DNA from: Novipirellula sp052161655
GTDB lineage: Bacteria; Planctomycetota; Planctomycetia; Pirellulales; Pirellulaceae
Direction of reading: 5' to 3'
NCBI RefSeq assembly: GCF_052161655.1
Contig: NZ_CP197418.1
Coordinates: forward strand, 2,542,001 to 2,606,000
Length of the DNA stretch: 64,000 nucleotides
In this document: positions 36,285 to 46,398 of the stretch, one piece after another
Layout: every line of letters begins with the position of its first letter
How positions within the stretch are numbered: position 1 is the first letter of the stretch
Notes under the pieces: generated by a model
Database searches by the model: none
What the model saw: the letters and a program-made list of their open reading frames with translations, nothing else
Told to the model about the DNA's origin: nothing
Program-made: the position numbers and the translations under genes

Positions 36285-36362
36285 GGCAGGCAGCCCTTGG
36301 GCAAAAAGGAGAGGAGAGAAACGGTGAAAGTCCGAATGCGATGAATCCATATGTTGCTAACC

Positions 36363-39300
36363 TTAGCGGTTGCGTAGCGGAATTCGGAGGTCGATCTGAG
36401 AACCTTCGCGTAGAAGTCGAACGGATACGGTTCCTGTTCTATCTCGCGCCGACGCGACCAACCCGGCCAAGTGCTTACTTAATTCTGGCTGAACTCGATC
36501 GATCTCAAGTATCAGATCACCCACTGATAAACCGGCCCGGGATGCTGGGCTGTCCGGATAGATGGATGTAACTCGGAAAGGCGGCTTTCCCGATTGAACC
36601 TTAATTCCCAATATCCATGTGGGCATTGATTGAACGCCGGGCTGCGCAACGACAGGAATCTTGTCAACCACAACCGCATTCGCTGGAATACGGGGACCTT
36701 GCAATTTTAATGGCATCCATTGATCTTCCCCGTCATGACCGACCGGCTGACGCACAAGCATGTCGATGTGCGCTCGCAGCGTTGTTTGATCGATATCAAA
36801 TCGAAGGTCGAGTCCACGTAGCCAATCTAGGAATGCAAATTTCCAAGACCGAGGCGTTTTCGTTTCTGCAAAGTAGCTTGTTTCAGGCCATTGCGTTCCT
36901 GCCCAATACGAATGGTCGTCAAGATCACTCAAATTGAAGTCACCGCCGAGTGGACATCGCAGACGCGCGCCCAAAACCGTTTCCACTGAGTCACGTGACT
37001 CAGCAACAGGCAGTTGCAACCAATCGGTGACATCGTTCAAAAATTTCGCGTTGTCGGACGACGCCTTCCGCGAGGCTAGATAGGTATACGCTTGGATATA
37101 AGGTTCCACCTTTGAGTTGGCGAGCGACTTTACTCGCAAACGAACTTGGGGCGAAGAAAAAATCCGTTCCTGGCTTAGCTCGCTGATGACATCTTGTCGG
37201 AGAGAAAAATTGGTCGATGCAACCATCCAATTGTTATCGGAACTTACGGGGCTAGCGTACTTAAACACATCGCTTGATTTCAGGATTGCGAACGACATAA
37301 AGAGATTAAAAAAGCTGAAGCCAGTTGGTGGCCCCACTCGCGGTGGAATCGGTTGAGTGCGTTCTGCCGGAATAGCCCGTCGATCTTGTTGACGTTGTAC
37401 TCGATTAAATGCCATCGCTAATATCCGAAGTACTTCCGTACTCGGTGGAGAGATAGCCGCATAGGAATTGCTCTTCGCATAAGTACTCCCTTTGAAACGA
37501 TCGACCAATTTGATTTGACCATGTTCGAAGACATAGGGAACGTCGTCATCTCGCAGTCCCAAATAGAGAAGGTGGGAGTATGGCGATCCTTGCCCACTGC
37601 GAATCGATGTATCGAGACTCACCAAATCGTCGTTCATCGGCATCACACGCCGGTCACTGGCAGGAGCAAGATACTGGGACAACAACGCATAGTGTTGCGG
37701 AGCGTAGGGCGTGATAACGATATCCAAACCAACGTGCTGGAGTCCATCTTCATCGGACTTGCCGCGAGAGAACACGACTGTCACTGGATCGATTCTTTTC
37801 CATTCTTGGCTGTACTGCCCAATGAACTGATGATAGGAGTAGACCTCCGTCTGAGTTGCTTTTTGAGGCGGTACGTCGGGGATCGGCAAGAAGTATCCCA
37901 GGGCGCCACGCCTCGAATCCTTAAACTTTTCTTTTTCAAATATCGGATAGCTACCGTCGGGGCGGGTACCGAAACCCGATGGTAACAACTTTGATTTGAT
38001 CAGCTGGTCGGTGGTGACCGCATCGATACGCTCGGCCTTGGCGATCATCAGCGCTAACTGGTATTGCTTCAGTTCTTGGGCAGCTTGTCGGCGGCGAGCC
38101 AGTTCGATGCGGTAAAGCGGGCTGATCAAGTTTCGAAAAAACGGATCCGAAAGATAGAGCATCGCTAACGGTTGCTGCTGGTTCCTGTTGCCGATTTGGT
38201 TGGTCTGGTAACGTGCGTAACGAAACTCATCGAGACCGCCAAGCGAGTCTGTTCCGTTACTCGCTTGAAAAAATCGGGCCAGCAATTGCTCCGAATTAGT
38301 GACGAGATGGAAGTCGCCATCGATCGCATAGAAAGAGCGAATGCGATGGTCGTCGGATGTTAGAAATGAGACATCGTGACCGTCGACAGTCACGCGGCGT
38401 TCTTCGGTTTCTGGAACACGCAACCGTGCTTGGTTCCGCTGGACTTTCAGGACGCTGGCGAGGTCATCGGAGTTGCGAGCATGAAATAGAATTCCGACTG
38501 CCGCACCGTCATCGAACATGGGGTCACAGCCAATGAGGGCCATGTCGTCGATCAACTTATCGAATTCGTCCGTCGCAAATTGGTCAGGCGAAAGTCCCAA
38601 TTGCCCTTCGATCCTCGCTCGCGATTGATGATCAACGGTCTCGGTGGAGACGATGTCGTCCAGGCTGCCGCCCCAGCCGAGCAGAAATTGTCGAAACTGG
38701 CGATAATTCGCTAAGCTACCGGTTCTTAAGTAAAAGCACTCGGCCGGCACATGCATCGCAATGGGCTCGATCCAAGTGGCCGGTGGTGCTTGCGGGATCG
38801 CCACTCTCTGCAGGGCGGGACGCACTGGAACAGACTGGTCCGCTTTCTCAAACCGACCTGACTGGCTCAAAGCCGTGTCAGTACGCATTGCCAACTTAAC
38901 GGATTCGATGCCAAAGAGCATTCCAATGCCGCGTTCAAACTGGTGCTCTAGGCTCGTTTCGTTGACGCCATCGTCGATCTTGGCGATTCGAGGCCAGGGA
39001 CCGGGAAGCCGAAGACGGCGTGCCAGCATGTCCAGCAGCGATTCCTTGAGTTCCCTCTGTTCACGACCATAGCTGGTTGGGATGACGGAAAACTGCTTCC
39101 ACCACTGGCGGAGCATTTCACCGTGTCGACCTCCGTCCTGAATCGGCTGGACATCCTGCTTCTCGAGCAGCGAACCTGCCGCCGTCCAGACCGACACCTG
39201 GCACGAATCCGAACCTCGCAGCAAGAACAAAGCGCGAAGCCGATCCACCATCATTGTCGGTTCGTTATCGCGTTGCTGGTACGAAAGATCAAAGCCGATG

Positions 39301-39854
39301 TAGTGAGCACGCTGGTCGGTCGAATCTAAGAACAGTGGCTGGTCCGGGTAAATCATGGGACCGTGCCCCGGTTCATACTTCAGCTCGACCATGCCGACAG
39401 CGAAGGGCGCTCCCAAAAAGCTCTCGACGCCGACATTCGCCAGATTGATTTCGGCCGGCCCGACGAGCATGTCTTTGACGGAGACTACGTCGTCAACTTC
39501 ATCGCCCTCGTCAGCGTGCGAATCAGCGGTTGCTGTCCCTTTGACCTCGGTGGTTTCGGCTGTATGCGTCTTCGGCGTTTCGAGCCGCCTTGCCAACTCC
39601 TGAATCAGTGCGTTGTTCAGCTGATCGGGTGAAACGTGCAGGTCACTGATCGGGGCAGGTAGGACACCGTCTTCGGCAAGCGACCGTAACTTCTGATTGG
39701 TCAAGCCGTGCAGCTGTTGTTCGAGCTGTTCGTACTTGGATTTGTCCTTGGGATCATCGCCGTTCACCGACGCGACGGTGTTCACAACGTAAACGAACAT
39801 GAATCCCGAGAAAAACACGAACCACAAGTTTGCGTGGCACCTAAGACGATTCAT
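36363..39854 (-). CDS. Very large secreted protein with C-terminal PDZ domain
   Basis: 1,163 residues from ATG 39854 (MNRLRCHANLWFVFFSGFMF), a signal-anchor-like start. A TTG five codons upstream is less likely. Most of the protein matches no family I recognise. It is rich in charged beta/alpha segments and contains surface-like stretches such as DDGAAVGILFHARNSDDLAS and DGDFHLVTNSEQLLARFFQA. The last 90 residues are a PDZ domain (VTSIYPDSPASRAGLSVGDL, then LILEIDRVQPELSKH). No protease triad found. Gene pair: the thioredoxin fusion follows on the same strand. Confidence 0.72.
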   Translation of the reverse strand: MNRLRCHANLWFVFFSGFMFVYVVNTVASVNGDDPKDKSKYEQLEQQLHGLTNQKLRSLAEDGVLPAPISDLHVSPDQLNNALIQELARRLETPKTHTAETTEVKGTATADSHADEGDEVDDVVSVKDMLVGPAEINLANVGVESFLGAPFAVGMVELKYEPGHGPMIYPDQPLFLDSTDQRAHYIGFDLSYQQRDNEPTMMVDRLRALFLLRGSDSCQVSVWTAAGSLLEKQDVQPIQDGGRHGEMLRQWWKQFSVIPTSYGREQRELKESLLDMLARRLRLPGPWPRIAKIDDGVNETSLEHQFERGIGMLFGIESVKLAMRTDTALSQSGRFEKADQSVPVRPALQRVAIPQAPPATWIEPIAMHVPAECFYLRTGSLANYRQFRQFLLGWGGSLDDIVSTETVDHQSRARIEGQLGLSPDQFATDEFDKLIDDMALIGCDPMFDDGAAVGILFHARNSDDLASVLKVQRNQARLRVPETEERRVTVDGHDVSFLTSDDHRIRSFYAIDGDFHLVTNSEQLLARFFQASNGTDSLGGLDEFRYARYQTNQIGNRNQQQPLAMLYLSDPFFRNLISPLYRIELARRRQAAQELKQYQLALMIAKAERIDAVTTDQLIKSKLLPSGFGTRPDGSYPIFEKEKFKDSRRGALGYFLPIPDVPPQKATQTEVYSYHQFIGQYSQEWKRIDPVTVVFSRGKSDEDGLQHVGLDIVITPYAPQHYALLSQYLAPASDRRVMPMNDDLVSLDTSIRSGQGSPYSHLLYLGLRDDDVPYVFEHGQIKLVDRFKGSTYAKSNSYAAISPPSTEVLRILAMAFNRVQRQQDRRAIPAERTQPIPPRVGPPTGFSFFNLFMSFAILKSSDVFKYASPVSSDNNWMVASTNFSLRQDVISELSQERIFSSPQVRLRVKSLANSKVEPYIQAYTYLASRKASSDNAKFLNDVTDWLQLPVAESRDSVETVLGARLRCPLGGDFNLSDLDDHSYWAGTQWPETSYFAETKTPRSWKFAFLDWLRGLDLRFDIDQTTLRAHIDMLVRQPVGHDGEDQWMPLKLQGPRIPANAVVVDKIPVVAQPGVQSMPTWILGIKVQSGKPPFRVTSIYPDSPASRAGLSVGDLILEIDRVQPELSKHLAGLVASARDRTGTVSVRLLREGSQIDLRIPLRNR

Positions 39855-40047
39855 GATCGAAACTCCCAAACGCAGTGAGAAGCGGTGACATAATCAATCT
39901 ATATCTAAGGATGCCAAAAAGGATCGGATCAACCGCAGAAATTTCAATTTTTCTTCTGAACTGATTGTTTGTCATCGAGCTCCATTGGTTTTCCGATCAT
40001 CGCGAATTTACGCTGCAATCCGTAACAGTACTTTTGCAGGATTGTCG

Positions 40048-40488
40048 CTAAGGGCGCTGCTGGCGTTCTTGCTCCTCAAGCAACATGATTTCACCGTGAA
40101 TACGATGCGCAATGGCTAGGTTCACCTCATCCATTCGACATGAACCATTTTTGAATCGAGCAATATGGAATTGTTCCTCTTGCTTCAGCTGATCAACGTA
40201 ATCTTCGATCTTTTTCAGGCGCATATCAGATTCAGATTCAATTGCTAGCTCTGCCTCTAAGAGAGCGGCACGTACTTTCGAGACACAGCCAAAGTCATCA
40301 GCTCCAGCGATGTAGCGTCGTTGCAGCACATCGAAAGCTTTTTGAAGCGTATCACGATAAGCAACTCGGCGCTCGTGAAGTTGCTGCTTTAATCCTCGCT
40401 TCTGGCGTTCCTCAGCGGGCATTGACGACACGAGAATTGCGATCAACACGCACACCAGAACACATGGGAAATAGTGATTGATTCTCAT
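40048..40488 (-). CDS. Small secreted hypothetical protein
   Basis: 146 residues from ATG 40488, starting with an N-terminal hydrophobic signal (HYFPCVLVCVLIAILVSSMP). The rest is helical and highly charged (KQQLHERRVAYRDTLQKAFD; DMRLKKIEDYVDQLKQEEQF). A longer frame upstream to 40593 would put the signal internally, so it is rejected. It lies between the PDZ protein and the kinase-WD40 protein, all on the minus strand. Function unknown. Confidence 0.6.
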   Translation of the reverse strand: MRINHYFPCVLVCVLIAILVSSMPAEERQKRGLKQQLHERRVAYRDTLQKAFDVLQRRYIAGADDFGCVSKVRAALLEAELAIESESDMRLKKIEDYVDQLKQEEQFHIARFKNGSCRMDEVNLAIAHRIHGEIMLLEEQERQQRP

Positions 40489-40668
40489 GGCTTGCTTCCC
40501 ACTATCGGAATCACGATCAAGGTCGGGTGAAGGAGACACGCTCAATAGATAGGGCGCCAAAAAGCCGTCCATCGACCGACGATTCTCTGACAATCTGTAC
40601 CACGATGGTCCCGAATGAACCAGGAAAGTGCTATGTCCCTTTGCCTCCGTACCTGAATTGTTATCGGT

Positions 40669-43600
40669 CTAGCGCCACGGGATTGGCGGGCCTCCCAACT
40701 CGTCCTCCAGTACTTGCTGCAACTCATGTAGCTGCTGATTCGAAAGTTCCTGGATCTGGTTTTGATCGTCAACCCGCAAACCCGTCATAACTTCAAGCGA
40801 CTTCTTGACGCGTACGGGTGAGCTTTGAATTGTCGGCGGGATACGCCATTCCCGGATACTTAGCCAGTAGCCGACATTGTTAACCAACCTTAAAACAGAA
40901 CTCGCCGTGAGAATTTGCGAACCATCTGAACTGAATGCGACTGCAAGAAGAGGACCGCCAGACTGCATAGGCTGTCTTCGCGGCTTCAAAGTCTTCGTGT
41001 CCCACAATGATGCTTCGGTGTCTTGTACTCCACACGTGACGAAGCTCTCGCCATCAGGACTGAATGCGACCGAGATTACGGTACCGCGATGCGGAAGATC
41101 GCTTCCTATTTTCTTGCCTGTCTCGATATCCCACAAGCTTGCATACCCAGCGGAGTTTCCGGTCAACACATACCTGCAATCGGGACTGATCGCAACGGAG
41201 TTGATTCCATATGCGTCCTGGATCAAGCTCATGTGTGACTTTCGTGTCTTAATGTCCCATATCCGTACTGTATGGCTCTGATTCGTCGTCGACGCAATCA
41301 ATAGACTTCCATCTTCGCTAAAAGCGACGTTACTAACACTACCATCAAGTATTATCGGCGTGCCAAGCTGCTGATTATCTTCGGCTTTCCAAAGCCGAAC
41401 AGTCTTGTCCAAGGAACCCGTCGCAATCAATGTGCCATCTGGACTAAAGGCCACACTGCGCACGTCCCGTGTATGTCCTAAGAGTTCGGAAATCATTTCG
41501 CCAGTTTCAACATCCCACAATCGCGCAGCGCCATCGGTACCTCCGGTTAGCACAGTTTTGCCGTCCGGGCTAAAAATGGTATCAAGGAAATACCCCTCTT
41601 TGGGCTTCAATTCCAACAGCAATTCTCCGTTGGTCGTATCCAAAACCCGCGCAGTACGGCCAGCGGTAACTATCCTTGCGTGTTCTGGGCAAAACGCTGC
41701 TCCAGGGGGCAAATTAGAGTCTAACTTTATTGGAATGTGTCGTGAAGTGTTTTGAGTCAAGTCCCAAATTCGGGCCGACTTATCGGCACTTGCGCTCACC
41801 GCGATTCGTCCATCCGGGCTAAACCTAACATCGCGGATAACGTCTTCATGAAGCATCGGCTCGCCTAACGGCTGTCCGGTATCGAGGTCCCAAAGCTGTA
41901 ATTGATTCTCCACACGACTGAGAAACTGCTTTTGAGTGGGTCCCAGCGTAAAACCGTTCATCTTTGTAGGTCCGACTCTCGACTTTAAAAGTCGACCTGT
42001 AGATACTTCGATGCGGTAAAGTCCGCCCGAAATTGAGCCAGCGAGCAATGTTCGTCCTTCGTCGACAAACACCAAACCGCAAACACTTCCGCTTAGCTGG
42101 TGTTGTTGTCCTAACGCCGCCCCTGTCGTTGTATCCCATAACCCAACCCATCCCCAAATCCCGCCGGTAGCGAGGGTAGCTCCGTCAGGGCTAAATGCGA
42201 TATCTGAGACGATATCGTCTGGATGCCGAAGAGGATCCCCAATCGGCTTTCCCGAACTCACATTCCATAGTCGTGCGGTGTTATCACGGCTTCCGGTTGC
42301 GAGTTTACTCGAGTCTGGACTGAAGGCCACACAGTGAATTGATTCCTCATGAAGCATTGGTGTGCCGACCTCGTCCCCAGTCGCCGTCTCCCAAATCCTG
42401 GCGATACCGTTATCCCCCGCAGTAACAAACATTTCGCCGTCTGAGCTGAACATTATCTGTCTAACACGCGCCCCATGCACTACTTGTCGTATAAGACTAC
42501 CATTCACCGTGTCCCAAAGACTAGCGACTTCGTCGCATGACGCTGTCAGTATCATGTTTCCATCGGGATGAAACACTGCCGAAAACACGCTGTTATCGTG
42601 AATGAATGGCCCGCACAAGGGCATGCCAGTGTGAGCATCCCTCAACTTCAAAGTCCGATCTTGGGATCCAGTTGCAATAATTTCTCCGTTTGGACTGATG
42701 CAAACGCAGTGCACCTCGCCGCTGTGCCGAAGCGGTTGGCCGAAGTTACTACTCCACCAACCGATTAACTTATGTGCGATCGCAAACTCGGGGTCTGTTG
42801 AATTTACACTTTGAGTCGCTTGGAACAGCCGAATCAGGCCGCGTGAAATTTCGCCCGATAATAAATCTGAAACTCCCTTATCGATGTAATTACGACTGAC
42901 TTCCCGCTGCAAGTCCAGTAAAGCTCGATCCTTGAGACGGACCAGTTCTGTCTGTGCGGCCAGTGAATTAGCCAGTCGCTCACCGCGTTGATTCGCAATG
43001 ATTGCTAATGTGCTGGAAATCGCAGTGCCGAGCACTAACGACATAATGATTGCGAAAGAAAGCAACGCTACTGCCGAGTTGCGTCTACACCACCGCCATG
43101 CCCGCGCCGGGTGGCTGATCGGTCGGGCAACAACAGGCCAGCCTTCGAGAAATCGCTGCAAGTCGTCTGCCAACAATTGTGCTGTGCCGTATCGATTGTG
43201 AGGTTCTTTCTCCAGGCATTTCAGGCAGATCGTTTCTAGATCTTGCGGAACGCTGGGGTTGAGTTTTCGCGGTGATAGGGGCTCATTTTGAAGCACCTGC
43301 ATAATCGTATGTGTCGGTGTTTCTCCGACGAAGGGAGCACGACTCGTCAGTAGTGCGTAGAGCACGGCGCCAAGTGAATAGACATCGGCCGATGGCCCCA
43401 CCAAACGTGACTTTCCAGAGGCCTGCTCTGGAGACATGTAGCCGGCTGTGCCGAGAATCTGACCACTTTCGGTCATCGCGTGTGCCTGGGACTCGTCGTC
43501 GACGTGAACGCGTTTCGCAAGTCCAAAGTCAGTGATTTTTGGTTCACCGTGAACGGTTAACAGAATGTTTGCTGGCTTCAGGTCACGATGAACGATTCCT

Positions 43601-44235
43601 TTTAGGTGAGCGTAGTGCATCGCCTCCGCTAATTGACGGCCAAGCTTCGCCGCATGTTTTGCTGGCACTGGCTTATCTCGATGCAACTGAGACAGATTAC
43701 CGCCTTCGACATAGTCCATCGTGTAGAAGTGATGCCCGTCGTGGACGCCTACCTCATGAACTGAAACGATTCCTGGGTGCGATAGCTTCGCTGCTGCTTT
43801 GGCTTCGGCTTCGAATCGCTGCACGTCCAATGAGTTCGCTAATTCGCCGGATCGAATCATCTTCAGGGCGACGATCCGACTCAATTTCTTCTGTCGAGCT
43901 TTGTAGACAACCCCCATGCCTCCAGCCCCAAGTTCCTCCAGAATCTCGTATTCGCCAAAGTATCGCACAACTTGCTTGGAAGCTGACTGCATTGGTCGAG
44001 GCGTTTCAATGATTGTAGGTCCAAGAATGGTATCCTGCGGTGTGGAACCGTCCTCGGCATGGAACAACCTCGCGTCCGAAAAGTATTCTTTGAGCTCCGC
44101 CGCAAAATCGGGGTATTGAAGGACGAAGACGCTCTGATCGGGAGGTCCATCGGTATCGGACAAGCGATAGTACTCAGCGATGATTGCATCAAGTTGACGT
44201 TCGCGTTCGTCACCGTCTGGTTTCGTGCTTGGCAT
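40669..44235 (-). CDS. Serine/threonine protein kinase with WD40 propeller domain
   Basis: 1,188 residues. The kinase domain (about 96-370) has the P-loop ELGAGGMGVVYKARQ, VALKMIRSG (K125), catalytic VHRDLKPANILL (216-218 HRD) and DFG 236-238. A transmembrane helix lies near residue 395-415 (ALLSFAIIMSLVLGTAISST), then a short coiled coil. From about 490 to 1130 there are some 12-14 WD40 repeats (recurrent FSPDG..LATGS..KTVRLW). It follows the sigma-factor gene by only two bases. That pairing suggests the kinase and the sigma factor form one signalling unit. Confidence 0.92.
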   Translation of the reverse strand: MPSTKPDGDERERQLDAIIAEYYRLSDTDGPPDQSVFVLQYPDFAAELKEYFSDARLFHAEDGSTPQDTILGPTIIETPRPMQSASKQVVRYFGEYEILEELGAGGMGVVYKARQKKLSRIVALKMIRSGELANSLDVQRFEAEAKAAAKLSHPGIVSVHEVGVHDGHHFYTMDYVEGGNLSQLHRDKPVPAKHAAKLGRQLAEAMHYAHLKGIVHRDLKPANILLTVHGEPKITDFGLAKRVHVDDESQAHAMTESGQILGTAGYMSPEQASGKSRLVGPSADVYSLGAVLYALLTSRAPFVGETPTHTIMQVLQNEPLSPRKLNPSVPQDLETICLKCLEKEPHNRYGTAQLLADDLQRFLEGWPVVARPISHPARAWRWCRRNSAVALLSFAIIMSLVLGTAISSTLAIIANQRGERLANSLAAQTELVRLKDRALLDLQREVSRNYIDKGVSDLLSGEISRGLIRLFQATQSVNSTDPEFAIAHKLIGWWSSNFGQPLRHSGEVHCVCISPNGEIIATGSQDRTLKLRDAHTGMPLCGPFIHDNSVFSAVFHPDGNMILTASCDEVASLWDTVNGSLIRQVVHGARVRQIMFSSDGEMFVTAGDNGIARIWETATGDEVGTPMLHEESIHCVAFSPDSSKLATGSRDNTARLWNVSSGKPIGDPLRHPDDIVSDIAFSPDGATLATGGIWGWVGLWDTTTGAALGQQHQLSGSVCGLVFVDEGRTLLAGSISGGLYRIEVSTGRLLKSRVGPTKMNGFTLGPTQKQFLSRVENQLQLWDLDTGQPLGEPMLHEDVIRDVRFSPDGRIAVSASADKSARIWDLTQNTSRHIPIKLDSNLPPGAAFCPEHARIVTAGRTARVLDTTNGELLLELKPKEGYFLDTIFSPDGKTVLTGGTDGAARLWDVETGEMISELLGHTRDVRSVAFSPDGTLIATGSLDKTVRLWKAEDNQQLGTPIILDGSVSNVAFSEDGSLLIASTTNQSHTVRIWDIKTRKSHMSLIQDAYGINSVAISPDCRYVLTGNSAGYASLWDIETGKKIGSDLPHRGTVISVAFSPDGESFVTCGVQDTEASLWDTKTLKPRRQPMQSGGPLLAVAFSSDGSQILTASSVLRLVNNVGYWLSIREWRIPPTIQSSPVRVKKSLEVMTGLRVDDQNQIQELSNQQLHELQQVLEDELGGPPIPWR

Positions 44236-44237
44236 CG

Positions 44238-44807
44238 TTACGCTTCCTCTCGCAAATGCTCACGTAGCTTTTTCAAACCTCGCCGCAGCAATCCAGCCAC
44301 GGCTTCTTGGGTCCTGCCGAGGTGCTGAGCAATTTCTGCGACTGACCAATTATGGATGTGCTTTAGAACGACGGCTGACTGCTCGTCGTCGAGCAGTCGC
44401 AGCAATGCTACAGCCAATTGCTCCGAACGTTCCTGCTTGATCAGCTTCATACAGGGAGAGGTTTGGTCGCCAACCAACTGATGATGGAATCGAGCGGACG
44501 ACTTTTCCATCTGATCCTGCAGAGAAACCTCACGTCCAGCGGCACGTTTGTGGGTCCTGTAGCGTCTTGCCACAGTGAGCAAGTTGCGGGTCAGAATCGT
44601 TTTCAGCCAAGCTCGCAACTCCGCATCTGTCTTGCCGCGAAAGTCCGCAAGTCCAAGGTGTGCATCCAGCATGGTCTGTTGCACGATATCCGACGATCCT
44701 TGCTTGACGCGCAAACGTGGATTCAACTGAAGATCAGCGAGCAGCTTCAGGTAGCCGCGGTACTGCTCCAGGTTCGGCGCAGCGTCATCATCGGTACTGA
44801 CGGTCAT
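44238..44807 (-). CDS. ECF-type RNA polymerase sigma factor (planctomycete subgroup)
   Basis: 189 residues from ATG 44807. Region 2 appears as GSSDIVQQTMLDAHLGLADF ... AWLKTILTRNLLTVARRYRT. Region 4 is the helix-turn-helix NWSVAEIAQHLGRTQEAVAG. The long frame to 44909 adds a poor N-terminus. The stop is two bases before the start of the kinase-WD40 gene, so the two are cotranscribed and likely translationally coupled. No anti-sigma gene is nearby; the kinase may control it by phosphorylation, as proposed for kinase-linked ECF groups. Confidence 0.88.
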   Translation of the reverse strand: MTVSTDDDAAPNLEQYRGYLKLLADLQLNPRLRVKQGSSDIVQQTMLDAHLGLADFRGKTDAELRAWLKTILTRNLLTVARRYRTHKRAAGREVSLQDQMEKSSARFHHQLVGDQTSPCMKLIKQERSEQLAVALLRLLDDEQSAVVLKHIHNWSVAEIAQHLGRTQEAVAGLLRRGLKKLREHLREEA

Positions 44808-45045
44808 GTCCGTTTGCTGCTTATGGACGAGACAGGGGAGAGAACCATCGGAACAATTGTTCAGCACGGATGAACTCCAGGCTGATAAAGATGAAGTCAC
44901 ACAACCCAACCAGCCCCTATGTGTATTAGAGGACTTCCAGGAGCGGATGGAGCGCGCATTTTTTCAATTTCGTTCCCTTTTGATGAACTTGAGTGAATGC
45001 TGATTTCATCGTAATACCCAGATCGCCAAATCGTTTGATGGACAA

Positions 45046-45480
45046 GTCCGGATTCTGGCAGATGCAAATGTGATGGTCAGTTGGTCACCGCCGCCGTGCC
45101 GGAACTCCGCTCCGATCCGGTCTACTATTGTCGCTCGGCTTTCCAAGCCGTTGGCGTGCTTCAAGTTTGATCGTCAAAGCGAGAGTCGCTCCGTAAGCCG
45201 GATCAAGTTGCGTTCGACGACCAGATCCGGCAGATGCAAATGTGATGGTCAGTTGGTCACCGCCGCCGTGCCGGAACTCCGCTCCGATCCGGTCTACTAT
45301 TGTCGCTCGGCTTTCCAAGCCGTTGGCGTGCTTCAAGTTTGATCGTCAAAGCGAGAGTCGCTCCTTAAGCCGGATCAAGTTGCGTTCGACGACGCAAATC
45401 CGGCAGATGCAAATGTGATGGTCAGTTCGTTCCCGCCGCGATGCCGGAACTCCGCTCCACGACGGTCCGATCTACTTTAC
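45046..45480. repeat. Tandem repeat, about 2.4 copies of 172-173 bp
   Basis: GATGCAAATGTGATGGTCAG recurs at 45061, 45233 and 45406. Units also share CGCTCGGCTTTCCAAGCCGT and GTCGTTCGA-type segments. Copies 1 and 2 are nearly identical and copy 3 is truncated and diverged. It lies upstream of the sigma-factor gene's 5' end and downstream of the ATP-grasp gene. Plus-strand frames across it are repeats read as codons, not genes. Confidence 0.85.
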
Positions 45481-45515
45481 GACCACCAACTTTCGGTCAA
45501 ATCTCTCGCCCCGCA

Positions 45516-46331
45516 TCAGTACTCTGCAACGGCTGACTCGTAGGCTGGCAGTGCCTCGTTGATGAACAATGACATCGTCGCGCCAAAACGTGAATTGATT
45601 TCGAGCAACTTGATGCCATCACCGTGGGGCTTATAGTCGAGACAGCAGACGCCTTCGTAATCGATCGCTCGCAACATCTCTGCGAACAAGCCAAGGTACG
45701 GAGAATGCTCGAGCGTTTCACGTTTCATCGCCTTGCAATTCCGACCTTTTACGTAAGCTCCCGGTGGAAAGAAATACTTGCATGTGCGGCTGAATACAAC
45801 GCGTCCCTTCGTCATGATCACATGAGTGGCATACTCTTCGTGCCCGTCGATGTGCTCCTGTGTGAAATGCGTTTCCGCATCCAAAAGCGACTGAAATTGA
45901 CGTTCCTCGTCTGAGTTATGAATGATGAAGGTACCGTCGCCGAATCCAGAGACTCGCTTCTTCAAAACATACGGATAATCAAACCGCCCTCCTGTCGCTG
46001 GCATGTGCTCGCCGAACCCAAGCTGGGTCAGTCGCTGAATCAAAGCCGGTTTGTCTTCGCATAAGTCGATCACATCGGTGGTCGGCACGATCGCCTTTTT
46101 CCCATGTAGCGATCGGTGGTGCAGGTTGAAATACTTTTCGTCGCGAATCGTCAGCGGAAAGAGCAAATCAAACCGCCGGAAATCGACCTCGGAAAAGTCG
46201 TAGCAGAACGGGACGTAACTTGTAAGCGTCTCGACGATGGCCTGGTTCCAATCGTCTTTGCGTGAAAAGAGCACCGACCGTTTTCGCAGTAATCGGCAGG
46301 TCGCCAGTCGCCATTTGTCGCTCCATTTCAT
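45516..46331 (-). CDS. ATP-grasp domain protein
   Basis: 271 residues from ATG 46331. The layout fits an ATP-grasp ligase: VDLLFPLTIRDEKYFN, the KPALIQRLTQLGFGEHMPAT segment, YPYVLKKRVSGFGDGTFIIH (nucleotide-binding lysines) and the C-terminal VCCLDYKPHGDGIKLLEINS, whose ExN motif binds Mg-ATP. A partner amino acid or peptide substrate is expected but not identifiable. It follows the DUF1501 gene by 67 bp on the same strand. Confidence 0.75.
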   Translation of the reverse strand: MKWSDKWRLATCRLLRKRSVLFSRKDDWNQAIVETLTSYVPFCYDFSEVDFRRFDLLFPLTIRDEKYFNLHHRSLHGKKAIVPTTDVIDLCEDKPALIQRLTQLGFGEHMPATGGRFDYPYVLKKRVSGFGDGTFIIHNSDEERQFQSLLDAETHFTQEHIDGHEEYATHVIMTKGRVVFSRTCKYFFPPGAYVKGRNCKAMKRETLEHSPYLGLFAEMLRAIDYEGVCCLDYKPHGDGIKLLEINSRFGATMSLFINEALPAYESAVAEY

Positions 46332-46398
46332 CTAACCACGATAGCAAGAAAAAACGTTTCGCTAAACATCCTGAACACGGGATCTTTAGCAAGATCCA

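Noticed and set aside
45046..45480. A CRISPR array or coding repeats.
   Set aside because: Units are 172 bp, only 2.4 copies, without short repeats and unique spacers, and no cas genes are present.
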